Source: Hymenobacter montanus (GTDB taxonomy: Bacteria > Bacteroidota > Bacteroidia > Cytophagales > Hymenobacteraceae). Taken from it: a stretch of 64,000 bases of DNA. The position numbers were made by a program, and so were the translations under genes. This document shows positions 25,558 through 34,001 of this stretch, one piece after another. Under the pieces are notes generated by a model that did no database searches, was not told the DNA's origin, and worked only from the letters and a program-made list of their open reading frames with translations. The stretch spans positions 1-64,000 of the forward strand of contig NZ_JACXAD010000008.1 of NCBI RefSeq assembly GCF_014699115.1, in the 5' to 3' direction. Position 1 is the stretch's first letter. Each line of letters begins with the position of its first letter.

Positions 25558-26562
25558 ATGCAACAATCCCTTCACGGCGCTACCGTCGTCATCACCGGCG
25601 CCTCCAGCGGTATTGGCCGGGCCACGGCCCTCACTTTCGCCCGGCAGGGCGCTCGCCTGGTATTGGCCGCGCGCCGGGCCGAAGTCCTGGCCGAGGTGGT
25701 GGCCGAATGCGAGGCCCTCGGGGCCCAGGCCCTGGCAGTACCCACCGACGTTACCGACGCGCAAGCAGTACAACGCCTGGCACAGGCGGCCGCTGACTTT
25801 GGCGGACGCATCGACGTGTGGGTCAACAACGCCGGCATCGGCGCCGTGGGGCCCTTCACCAACGTGCCCCTGGCCGCGCACGAGCAGGTACTGCGCACCA
25901 ATTTGTTTGGGGCGCTGTATGGGGCGTACGCGGTGCTCCCCTACTTCCGGCGGCAGCGACGAGGCACGCTGATCAATGTCATTTCGCTCGGGGCCTGGCT
26001 GCCGGAACCTTACACGGTGTCGTACAGCGCCAGCAAGTACGGGGCGCGGGGCCTGATGGACACCCTGCGCACGGAGTTGAGCGAGGAGCCCCACATTCAC
26101 GTTTGTGACGTCCACCCCGCCTACATCGACACGCCCGGCTTTCAGCACGGCGCCAATTATACGGGGCGCGTTATCAAGCCGGCGCCTCCGGTTTTTCCGG
26201 CTCAGCAGGTGGCTGATGCCATTGTTGGCCTGGCTCAGCGGCCCCGGGCGACTACCATGGTTGGCTGGACGGCCACGGCCCTGCGGCTCACCTACGCCCT
26301 GGCCCCGGGCCTCACCCAGTGGGCCGGGCTGCGCTTGCTCAAGCGCTACCTGCGGCAGGCCCAGCCCGCTCCGATAAGCGAAGGCAGCGTGTTCGCCCCC
26401 GCCCCGGCCCCCCACGGCACGGAAATATCGGGGGGCTGGGGCAGCTCTCAACCGGCGGGGGCCGGCCGAAAGTGGTTGGGAGCGGCCCTGGCCGCCGGCT
26501 TCGCGGCGGGCCTCTACGCCTGGCAACGACACGCTACGGCCCCCGCTCAAAGTCGGGTTTAG
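25558..26562 (+). CDS. SDR-family oxidoreductase
   Basis: 334 residues, ATG start. Classical short-chain dehydrogenase with TGASSGIGRA at residues 14-23, NNAG near 92 and the catalytic YSASK near 158-162 with preceding Ser in VISLG. The C-terminal 100 residues go beyond the usual SDR length and finish with a likely single membrane helix (WLGAALAAGFAAGLYAW). An NAD(P)-dependent membrane-anchored reductase is likely, but substrate is unknown. A sirtuin gene follows after 117 bp. Confidence 0.88.
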   Translation: MQQSLHGATVVITGASSGIGRATALTFARQGARLVLAARRAEVLAEVVAECEALGAQALAVPTDVTDAQAVQRLAQAAADFGGRIDVWVNNAGIGAVGPFTNVPLAAHEQVLRTNLFGALYGAYAVLPYFRRQRRGTLINVISLGAWLPEPYTVSYSASKYGARGLMDTLRTELSEEPHIHVCDVHPAYIDTPGFQHGANYTGRVIKPAPPVFPAQQVADAIVGLAQRPRATTMVGWTATALRLTYALAPGLTQWAGLRLLKRYLRQAQPAPISEGSVFAPAPAPHGTEISGGWGSSQPAGAGRKWLGAALAAGFAAGLYAWQRHATAPAQSRV

Positions 26563-26679
26563 AGCGGGGCCGTGGTCTGGGTAATCTGGCCGGGGGATTC
26601 ACCGTGGGTCTTGTTGTTACTTTGCGCGGCACCGCTCCGGCCTTTCCCGGCCACTTTCCTGGCTAAACCCGCCTTTCCT

Positions 26680-27396
26680 ATGCCCACCACCAAACACCTG
26701 GTTGTTCTCACCGGCGCTGGCGTCTCGGCCGAGTCCGGCATCCGCACCTTCCGCGACACTAACGGGCTGTGGGAAAACCACCGCGTGGAGGATGTGGCCT
26801 CGCCCGAAGGCTTTGCCCGCAACCCGGCCCTGGTGCTCGATTTTTACAATCAGCGCCGGGCCCAGGCTCGCACCGTCGCCCCCAACGCCGCCCACCTAGC
26901 CCTGGCGGGCTTCGAGGAAGAGCCCGGCTGGCGCGTCACCATCATCACCCAAAACGTGGATGACCTGCACGAGCGGGCCGGCTCCACTGCCGTTATTCAC
27001 CTGCACGGCATGCTCAACCAGATGCGCTCGGTAGCCGACGAGCAGACCGTGTACGACTGCCCCGGCGACATTCAGCTCGGCGACCTCGCCCCCGATGGCC
27101 ACCAGTTGCGCCCCCACATCGTGTGGTTTGGGGAGCTGGTGCCTGCCATCGAAGAAGCCGCCGCAACCGTCACCACAGCCGATGCCCTGCTCGTGGTGGG
27201 GACCTCTTTGCAAGTGTACCCCGCCGCGGGCTTGCTGCACTACGCCCCCGCGGCCTGCCCGGTTTTCGTTATCGACCCCCACCAGCCGGCCGCCGGCCGA
27301 AGCGGCGTACGCTACGTAGCCGAGCCGGCGAGCACCGGCGTGCCCAAGGTACTGAAAGAGCTGGCTTCGAGCCAGGTCAGTCAGGTCTCTATATGA
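26680..27396 (+). CDS. Sir2-family NAD-dependent protein deacylase
   Basis: 238 residues from ATG 26680. Motifs: GAGVSAESGI near residue 12, FRDTNGLW, TQNVDDLHERAG and catalytic HLHG. Removes acyl groups from lysine using NAD. The zinc-binding CxxC pairs of many sirtuins are not present: the segment after HLHG reads MLNQMRSVADEQTVYD and QLRPHIVWFGE, a form seen in several Bacteroidota sirtuins as I recall. The HIVWFGE motif and terminal GTSLQVYPAAG are intact, so activity is likely. Confidence 0.9.
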   Translation: MPTTKHLVVLTGAGVSAESGIRTFRDTNGLWENHRVEDVASPEGFARNPALVLDFYNQRRAQARTVAPNAAHLALAGFEEEPGWRVTIITQNVDDLHERAGSTAVIHLHGMLNQMRSVADEQTVYDCPGDIQLGDLAPDGHQLRPHIVWFGELVPAIEEAAATVTTADALLVVGTSLQVYPAAGLLHYAPAACPVFVIDPHQPAAGRSGVRYVAEPASTGVPKVLKELASSQVSQVSI

Positions 27397-27709
27397 GCGG
27401 TGGAGGCTACAGATAACAGATAGGCAACGACAACCTGGAAACTGCCATCCCTGCAGGCACTTAGCTTCATTTATTACAGAAACCGCGGGCGGTGGGGAAA
27501 TCATCCACACAGCACTCCATTACCATGGTCTATTCGGTCATGATCAGAGAAAGGAACAAAGTGTTAGATGCTCAACCTCCGTCTGTTTCAAATGGGATAT
27601 ATTTTTTCACGTCCTTTGCAGCTCTCCGCAACTTGGGTCCGTTAGCAAATCAGGAAAACCCCAATAACAACTAGCTTTAGTGTAAAGCCTTATATTTCCT
27701 AAACCGACT
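27397..27709. other. Intergenic stretch with no clear gene
   Basis: 313 bp between the sirtuin gene and an AT-rich ORF. Base composition falls from GC-rich to AT-rich across it. A 60-codon frame at 27492 has no support. I see nothing else in it. Confidence 0.5.
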
Positions 27710-28132
27710 ATGAATAGAGATTATTTAAGCAAGTTCTTAACTGAACCTGGCTTCATCTATTCTTATGGTATTTTGCCGCCATCAAGAGAAGTACTCACAT
27801 ATCCTAACACGTTTTGTATGTGGAATGGATACTTTAGTGATATTTACGAAGCATTAGTTGAATGTATAGGTCATAAGAACTTACCTATTGAATTTCTTAG
27901 ATATCACACAGGCGAAGAATGGCAGGACGAGCAAGGCCACGATTATCTGCCAATTGATGCTGATTACACTTTATTATGCTTAAAAACATTGCTAGAGAGA
28001 AAAATAAAATTCCGGTTAGACAAAGGTTATGATATAAGTACTAATAACAACTCTGTAAACACCTGCGTTAGTAGCCTTATAGAATTTTTGATCCTACATA
28101 GAAGCCAACAGCTCTATATCCATTATTATTAA
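27710..28132 (+). CDS. AT-rich hypothetical protein
   Basis: 140 residues, ATG start. Reads MNRDYLSKFLTEPGFIYSYG, with GYFSDIYEALVECIGHKNLPI and a C-terminal LIEFLILHRSQQLYIHYY. Much AT-richer than the surrounding genome, so probably acquired. No known domain is recognised; an immunity-type role is possible from the island setting only. Function unknown. Confidence 0.5.
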   Translation: MNRDYLSKFLTEPGFIYSYGILPPSREVLTYPNTFCMWNGYFSDIYEALVECIGHKNLPIEFLRYHTGEEWQDEQGHDYLPIDADYTLLCLKTLLERKIKFRLDKGYDISTNNNSVNTCVSSLIEFLILHRSQQLYIHYY

Positions 28133-28360
28133 AACACAATTTACACGCGAGCTTGCCTGGATGCATAGATGAACCTATGTTTGGATTAGCAAGATTCGTT
28201 CTTCAACGAGTATTTAGCTAACTATCCGAAGTTAAAAAGGATGGTGAACGACAAAAAAATTGACTAGGCTAACCCAGATCGGCAATTTTATACTGTAAAC
28301 TTCAAATTCAATAAATACAAAACCCCTTGCTAATGAAAAGATTAACCGAGAAGATCTGGT

Positions 28361-28723
28361 ATGCTGTTTTTTTCTTGGAATGCTTATAAAGTTATTGCTC
28401 AAGAAATAACCTCTACCAGTCCCGATAGAAGAAAATGGATTGGTATGCATGTCATGAGCCACTACGATGTTAAACACATCTATGAACTATTCAATAAATT
28501 TCTACATTTCAAATATTGCTTACTGGCCTTTGAAATGTCAAGGAAAATATTTGAAGACTTGCAAATTTATGACAGTGATCTAGAAATAGACGAAGATATT
28601 TCAATCAATTATTTACAAGGATTCAATACAGAAGAAGAGCTTTACAAGCTATGTGATCAGCTTGCAGTAGCTCCTGAAATGTTTGTTCCACCTTGGAGGT
28701 GCAATTACCCACTTGCTGAATAA
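28361..28723 (+). CDS. AT-rich hypothetical protein, start uncertain
   Basis: 120 residues from ATG 28361. Contains WIGMHVMSHYDVKHIYELF and FKYCLLAFEMSRKIFEDL. An ATG at 28334 begins a different frame that stops after 18 codons, so the gene may have a damaged start. Like its neighbour it is strongly AT-rich. No domain recognised. Confidence 0.4.
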   Translation: MLFFSWNAYKVIAQEITSTSPDRRKWIGMHVMSHYDVKHIYELFNKFLHFKYCLLAFEMSRKIFEDLQIYDSDLEIDEDISINYLQGFNTEEELYKLCDQLAVAPEMFVPPWRCNYPLAE

Positions 28724-28999
28724 TACTATAGATAATAAATTACCTTATTCAAAAGATAAAATATAACGACACAATAAATAAAATAATCGAACCTTCCTAC
28801 AAGAACCTCAATAATCATTACATCGCAAAAGTAAAAAGCAATCGAAAGCATCAGAAACAAAAGAAAAACATTTTTTAGTCAATTCAACTAATATCTTAGT
28901 TCGAGAGGCAGCAAAATGGAGGCACTATACTCTATCAAAAACAAGAATTATCCTTACTAAAATCGCTACAGGCTAGACATATTCAACCGCCTAATACCC

Positions 29000-29041
29000 T
29001 AATTTTGCTGTAGGCAAAATTCTCCTTCCTTAGCGAAGGAG
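29000..29041 (+). promoter_or_regulatory. TAnnTTTG element and two adjacent small hairpins
   Basis: TAATTTTG at 29000-29007 matches TAnnTTTG exactly. The hairpin aattttgc/gcaaaatt spans 29001-29021, and ctccttc/gaaggag spans 29022-29041. All lie in a 353-bp AT-rich gap (28724-29076) that holds no gene, upstream of the ATG at 29077. Confidence 0.35.
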
Positions 29042-29076
29042 GGGAGCTTCTTCATCCCCCATTTAAAAAATCGAAC

Positions 29077-29628
29077 ATGGCTTCCGCATTTGGTCATGCC
29101 TTCCTTGGCGCTACCCTGGGTAAACTACTGCTGCCCGACCGTCGGCACTGGCCGGCCTGGGTGGTGGCCGCCGGCTGCGCCGCTTTGCCCGACGTGGATG
29201 CGGTGGGCTACAAGCTGGGGGTGGCTTACGACAGCTTGTGGGGCCACCGCGGGCTGACCCACTCCCTGCTGGCGGCGGCAGTTGTTGCCGTGGTTGGCGT
29301 GGGCCTGGGCCAGCTTTTCCGGGCGGCGCACCGCCCCCCACCGGGGCGGTTGGCCGCGCTCCTGTTTCTGGCTACGGCCTCGCACGGCGTGCTCGATGCC
29401 ATGACCACCGGCGGACTGGGGGTAGCCTTTTTCAGCCCCTGGGACCAACATCGCTACTTTTTCGGCCTCCGGCCCATTGCGGTGTCACCCATTGGCATCA
29501 GAGCTTTCTTCAGCGGCACCGGGCTGCGGGTGTTGAGCAGCGAGGCCTTATGGGTGGGCGTGCCATGCGGAATAGCCCTCTGGCTACGGTCGGCCTTCAG
29601 CAAGGCGCCGGCCAGGCATTTACCCTAG
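29077..29628 (+). CDS. Membrane-bound metal-dependent hydrolase (DUF457/YdjM-like)
   Basis: 183 residues, ATG start. Multiple hydrophobic segments, with the conserved clusters FGHAFLGA (residues 5-12), ALPDVDAVGY and WGHRGLTHSLL, plus HGVLDAMTTGG and FFGLRPIAVSPIG. These His/Asp groups are the expected metal ligands of the YdjM family. A membrane enzyme of unknown substrate. It sits 54 bp upstream of the large phosphoesterase/barrel gene. The native base composition returns here. Confidence 0.85.
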   Translation: MASAFGHAFLGATLGKLLLPDRRHWPAWVVAAGCAALPDVDAVGYKLGVAYDSLWGHRGLTHSLLAAAVVAVVGVGLGQLFRAAHRPPPGRLAALLFLATASHGVLDAMTTGGLGVAFFSPWDQHRYFFGLRPIAVSPIGIRAFFSGTGLRVLSSEALWVGVPCGIALWLRSAFSKAPARHLP

Positions 29629-29682
29629 CAGTAGGTTTACTTTTTGGCTCAGCCGCCGTAAGAGTGCAGATAATTCGCCTTT

Positions 29683-32600
29683 ATGCAACGTATCTATCTC
29701 TTTTTACTGGCTGCTTCCCTGCTGATTACCAGCTCCGCTGCGGCGCAGAGCCCCTCACCGGCCCACACCGTTTTTCTGCTGGGTAACACCGCCCAGGCCA
29801 ACTTACCCGCTGGACGCCTCCAGCTGCTGCGCCAAACCCTGGAGCAGCAAACCGCCCCCTTTACGGTGGTGCACCTCGGCGACATCGTTGGCAACACCGG
29901 CCTGGCTGCTAAGGGCGATACCGCGCTGGCCCAGGCCGAGCGCAGCCGGGCCGACGCCCTGATTGGCTTGGTGAAAGGCCTGCCCCTGGGCAAAATTTAC
30001 TTCCTGCCCGGCGATAAAGACTGGGCTAACTCCGGCCCCGCCGGCCTGAAGGCCGTTCGTCGCCTCGAAAAGTACATCGAGAAGCAGCTGCCCGGCCAAA
30101 ATGCCTTCCTGCCCACCAACGGGTGCCCCGGCCCCGAGGTTGTCGACGTGGCTCCGCTGGTGCGCCTAGTCGCCATTAACACGCCCTGGTTCACGCACCC
30201 CTTCGACCGGCCCGAAGCCCCGGATACCGACTGCAAGACCCTCACCAAAGAGGAGTTTCGCGAACAGCTCCAGGACCTCATTGACGACACCAAGGGCAAG
30301 AACGTACTGCTGCTGGGGCACCACCCCGTGGTGACCAACGGCGTGTACGGTGGCCACGAGCCCCTGTCGCGCCACCTGAGCCCCCCCGTGCTTGGCACCA
30401 TCTACGCCGCTTACCGCCAGAACGTGGGTACCCCGCGCGACCTCGCCAATCCGGGCTACCAGGACCTGCGTAAGGAGTTGCTGAATACCTTGCGCGGTAA
30501 CCCCGGCGTGGTGTACGCAGCTGCGCACGACTACAGCCTCCAGCTCACGCCCTGGCAGGGCAACTACCACGTGGTGAGCGGCAGCTTCGCCGAAAGCCAG
30601 CACGTGGGCGCCAAGGGCGAGGCGCTGTACAGCAAAAGCGAAGAGGGCTACACCACGCTGGAATACTACGCCGACGGCACCGTAAAGGCGCATTTTTACA
30701 CCTTTGGCCGTGGTAATGAACCCGCCCGGGACGCGTACACTAACACCCTGTTTCGCTCCGCCTGCACCGAAGGCCGCCCCGGGGCAGCACCCGTTAACCC
30801 CTTCATCAACGGGTGCCCCGGGGCGGCCAAAACCGTAGCGGAGAGCCTGCCGGATGCTCCGTTTCAGGCGACCACCACCGTGGTACCCGGCCCCGAGTAC
30901 AAGCCCACGTTCAGCAAGCGCTTGTTCCTGGGCCCGCTGTACCGCTCTTCCTGGCTGCAGCCGGTAACCGTGCCCACGCTCAATTTGCGCACCGAAAAAG
31001 GTGGCCTGCGCCCCTACGGTAAGGGTGGGGGTCGCCAAACCACTTCCCTCAAGCTCATTGCGGCCGACAGCGCGGAGTATGTGTTCCGCTCCGTCGATAA
31101 GGACGTGACCAAAATCCTGCCCCCGGAGCTGCGCACTTCCTTTGCCGCCGACGTGCTGCGCGACATCACCGCCACGGCCAACCCGTACTCTAACCTGCCC
31201 ATCGGCCACCTGCTCGACCAGACCAATATTCTGCACGCCCGCCCCCGCCTGTTCCGCCTGCCCGATAACCAACAGCTCGGGCCCTACCGCGCGCAATACG
31301 CGGGCCTGCTCGGTACGCTCGAAGACAGCCCCAAGGACCCCAAACCCAACCGGCCCGGCTTTGGCGGCGCCGACGAAGTAACCCGCAGCTTCGGCCTGTT
31401 TCGTAAGCTCTACAAAGACCACAACAACCGGGTGGATGCCCCCGGCCTGGCGCGGGCCCGCGCCTTCGACATGCTGGTGGCCGACTTCGGCAAGCACGAA
31501 GACAACTGGAAGTGGGCCGGCTACAAACAGCCGGGGGGCGGCACGCTCTACCGCCCCATCCCGCGCGACCGGGACCAGTCTTTTACCCGCTGGAATGGCT
31601 TGCTCACTTACCTCGCCAACCGCGAGTGGGCGGTACCCAGCATCGAAGACTTTGGAGAGCACTTCGACGACCTGAAAAGTCTGAACTGGCCCGCCCGCCA
31701 CCTCGATAGATTTCTGCTCCAGGGCCTCAGCCGCGCGCAATGGCAGGAGGCCGGCCAGTATCTGCAAGCCAAGCTGACGCCGGCAGTAATCGACGAGGCC
31801 ACGGCCAAGTTTCCCCCTGAAATCCAATCCTTATCAGGCCAGGATATCAACCGTAAGTTGAAAGCCCGCATCCAGGAGTTACCGAAGGCCCTCGACGCGT
31901 ACTACCTGCTGTTGGCCAAGCGCGTCGACGTGGTGGGCTCCAACAAGGGCGAGGTTTTTCTGGTGAACCGAACGCCCGATGGCCAGGTGCGGGTGCAGAT
32001 GTTCGACCGGGCCGGCGACACTGAGGAACCGCAGGGCCCGGCGCTGTTCGACCGCACTTTCCGGCCCCAGGAAACCAAGGAGGTTTGCGTCTACGGCCTC
32101 GGGGGCCGGGACGTGTTCAAGGTCACCGGCGACGGCGGCCGCCACAGCATCCTGGTGCGCATCATTGGCGGCGACGGCAAGGACCACATCACCGACGACT
32201 CGCGCGCCGGGGGCCTGCGCACGCTCACCAAAGTGTACGACGTGCCCGATACCAATCTGCAGCTCGGCCCGGAAGCCGATAATCGTACCAGCTCCCGCCC
32301 CGACGTGAATGCCTACGACCGGGAGCAGTTTGAGTATAATTCCTACCGCCCCAGCATCGGACTAGGCTACAACCGCAACGATGGGTTCACGACCAGCGCA
32401 GGCGTCACCTTCGTGCGCCAGGGCTTCCGCAAGCCGGGCTTCAAGAACCAGTATTCGGTGCTGGGCGAACTGAGCACCGGCGGGCAGCGCCAGCTCACCT
32501 TCAGCACCCGCCACCGCTACGCCATTGGCCAGGTCGACGTGGGGACCGCGGCCAGCTACGGCAACTATTTCCCATTCTATAACTTCTTCGGGCTGGGTAA

Positions 32601-33408
32601 CAACACTGCCCTGGACCAGGACCGGTACGACGCCAGGTTCTACCGCGCCCGCTACCGGGGCGTGACCCTGAATGGGTTTCTGGAGCGGGTGTTTCTGCAA
32701 CGCAGCGTCTTCCGCCTGGGCTCGACGTTCGAGTACTATGCTACTGATTTCGCTCCGGAAAGCTACCTGGGCGTACTCAACCAGACCCCGGGCACCAGCG
32801 ACATTCGCCCCAATACGAGCACCCAGCGCCTGCTGAGTCTGAACGCCGTGTTCGACCTCGACCTGCGCGACCGACAGTCATTCGCCCGGCACGGGGTGCG
32901 CCTGCGCGCCCAGCACGACACCTACCGTCAGCTCTCCGGGGCCGGAACCACGTTCGGCCTCACCCAGGGCTTCGCCGAGTACTACGGCACGGCCCGGCTG
33001 GGCATCCCCGTCACGCTGGTGGTGAAAGGTGGCGGTGCTAAGAACTATGGCTCCGACGCCGACATCCCCTTCTACAAGTTTGCCTCGCTGGGCCTGCGCG
33101 AAGGCTTGCGCGGCTACTACCGCAACCGCTTCAGTGGTGATGCCAGCCTGTACTATAACACCGAGCTGCGCCTGGCCCTGGGCCAAGTGCGAAATGGGTT
33201 CCTGCCCTTCTACTACGGCCTTTTTGGCTTCTACGATCAGGGCCGGGTGTACTACCAGGGCAGCTCGCCGGGCGGCTGGCACACGGGCTACGGCGCCGGC
33301 TTCTACATCGCCCCGGTGGTTGAGACGCTGGCGTTGAACGTTTCGTATCAGAAATCAGCCGAGAGCACGCTGGTTCAAGTTGGGCTGGGTTTTCGGATTG
33401 ATAAATAA
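29683..33408 (+). CDS. Degenerate metallophosphoesterase fused to an outer-membrane barrel
   Basis: 1241 residues, ATG start and signal peptide to residue 22. Residues 28-330 follow the calcineurin-like phosphoesterase order, but several metal ligands are altered: the first-motif Asp is N35 (LLGNTA), motif III is GDKDW (D111-K112-D113) where GNHDW is usual, and motif V has H282-D-Y284 where GHxH is usual. The second motif GDIVGN (D67, N71) and GHHP (H213-H214) remain. A middle region contains RPRLFRLPDNQQ and RDRDQSF. The last part (about 880-1241) is a barrel ending LVQVGLGFRIDK. Confidence 0.88.
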   Translation: MQRIYLFLLAASLLITSSAAAQSPSPAHTVFLLGNTAQANLPAGRLQLLRQTLEQQTAPFTVVHLGDIVGNTGLAAKGDTALAQAERSRADALIGLVKGLPLGKIYFLPGDKDWANSGPAGLKAVRRLEKYIEKQLPGQNAFLPTNGCPGPEVVDVAPLVRLVAINTPWFTHPFDRPEAPDTDCKTLTKEEFREQLQDLIDDTKGKNVLLLGHHPVVTNGVYGGHEPLSRHLSPPVLGTIYAAYRQNVGTPRDLANPGYQDLRKELLNTLRGNPGVVYAAAHDYSLQLTPWQGNYHVVSGSFAESQHVGAKGEALYSKSEEGYTTLEYYADGTVKAHFYTFGRGNEPARDAYTNTLFRSACTEGRPGAAPVNPFINGCPGAAKTVAESLPDAPFQATTTVVPGPEYKPTFSKRLFLGPLYRSSWLQPVTVPTLNLRTEKGGLRPYGKGGGRQTTSLKLIAADSAEYVFRSVDKDVTKILPPELRTSFAADVLRDITATANPYSNLPIGHLLDQTNILHARPRLFRLPDNQQLGPYRAQYAGLLGTLEDSPKDPKPNRPGFGGADEVTRSFGLFRKLYKDHNNRVDAPGLARARAFDMLVADFGKHEDNWKWAGYKQPGGGTLYRPIPRDRDQSFTRWNGLLTYLANREWAVPSIEDFGEHFDDLKSLNWPARHLDRFLLQGLSRAQWQEAGQYLQAKLTPAVIDEATAKFPPEIQSLSGQDINRKLKARIQELPKALDAYYLLLAKRVDVVGSNKGEVFLVNRTPDGQVRVQMFDRAGDTEEPQGPALFDRTFRPQETKEVCVYGLGGRDVFKVTGDGGRHSILVRIIGGDGKDHITDDSRAGGLRTLTKVYDVPDTNLQLGPEADNRTSSRPDVNAYDREQFEYNSYRPSIGLGYNRNDGFTTSAGVTFVRQGFRKPGFKNQYSVLGELSTGGQRQLTFSTRHRYAIGQVDVGTAASYGNYFPFYNFFGLGNNTALDQDRYDARFYRARYRGVTLNGFLERVFLQRSVFRLGSTFEYYATDFAPESYLGVLNQTPGTSDIRPNTSTQRLLSLNAVFDLDLRDRQSFARHGVRLRAQHDTYRQLSGAGTTFGLTQGFAEYYGTARLGIPVTLVVKGGGAKNYGSDADIPFYKFASLGLREGLRGYYRNRFSGDASLYYNTELRLALGQVRNGFLPFYYGLFGFYDQGRVYYQGSSPGGWHTGYGAGFYIAPVVETLALNVSYQKSAESTLVQVGLGFRIDK

Positions 33409-33461
33409 GGGCTGTCGCCGCTACCCGGCTAATCTAGAGCAGTTTTCGCATAGGAGGAAGG

Positions 33462-33520
33462 AATTAAAAATGAAGAATTAAAAATCGGCTGGTCAAATTT
33501 TTAATTCTTCATTTTTAATT
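33462..33520. repeat. AT-rich 24-bp perfect inverted repeat
   Basis: Arms at 33462-33485 and 33497-33520 pair perfectly across 24 bases with an 11-base loop. Outside them a second inverted pair (agagcagttttc near 33436 and gagaactgctct near 33551) makes a nested element of about 130 bp. It sits after the phosphoesterase/barrel gene in the 593-bp gap before the next receptor gene and looks like a small mobile repeat. Confidence 0.6.
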
Positions 33521-33631
33521 TTTAATTCCTAAAAAACGGTACACGGACTTGAGAACTGCTCTAAGACGGGAGTTGAATGCCCCGCCACATTTCGATCGCT
33601 TCACCAGCTAGAGAGCCTCACGTGACTGCTG

Positions 33632-33675
33632 CGGGGTCGTACCCGGTAGGTACCGCCCTACCGGGTATGACCCCG
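33632..33675. repeat. 19-bp inverted repeat hairpin
   Basis: Arms 33632-33650 and 33657-33675 pair over 19 bases with one mismatch and a 6-base loop. The core taccgccctaccgggta at 33651-33667 also occurs exactly at 14763-14779, suggesting a dispersed repeat. Confidence 0.55.
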
Positions 33676-34001
33676 GTTCGCTTCAGGCGTAAAGTCCCAG
33701 CAGCGGGGAGCCGGATGTCACGCCAGCGCATAACCGGTGCCTCTTCTTCGCAGGTCCTTGCGTATAAAGCAGATGCGGAGTTAGAGAGAGTTAACCAACC
33801 TCTCCGCTCAACTGATACTATGGGATGAAGTGATTGGGTTTGCAAGCGAATCTTGTTCCGGGCGGCCGAGCTAATTCTTCCGCCCCGTTCACCTTACGCT
33901 TCCGACGCTTCGCACCTGCCCTCTGACGTTTCGCCCCAGCTCCGCTTTCCGCCGCTTTGCCCTTCGGCCACCTTTGGTTCATCAACCAACCACCGAAGGA
34001 C

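Noticed and set aside
27492..27674. 60-codon frame after the sirtuin gene
   Set aside because: No conserved pattern, poor composition and no start context.
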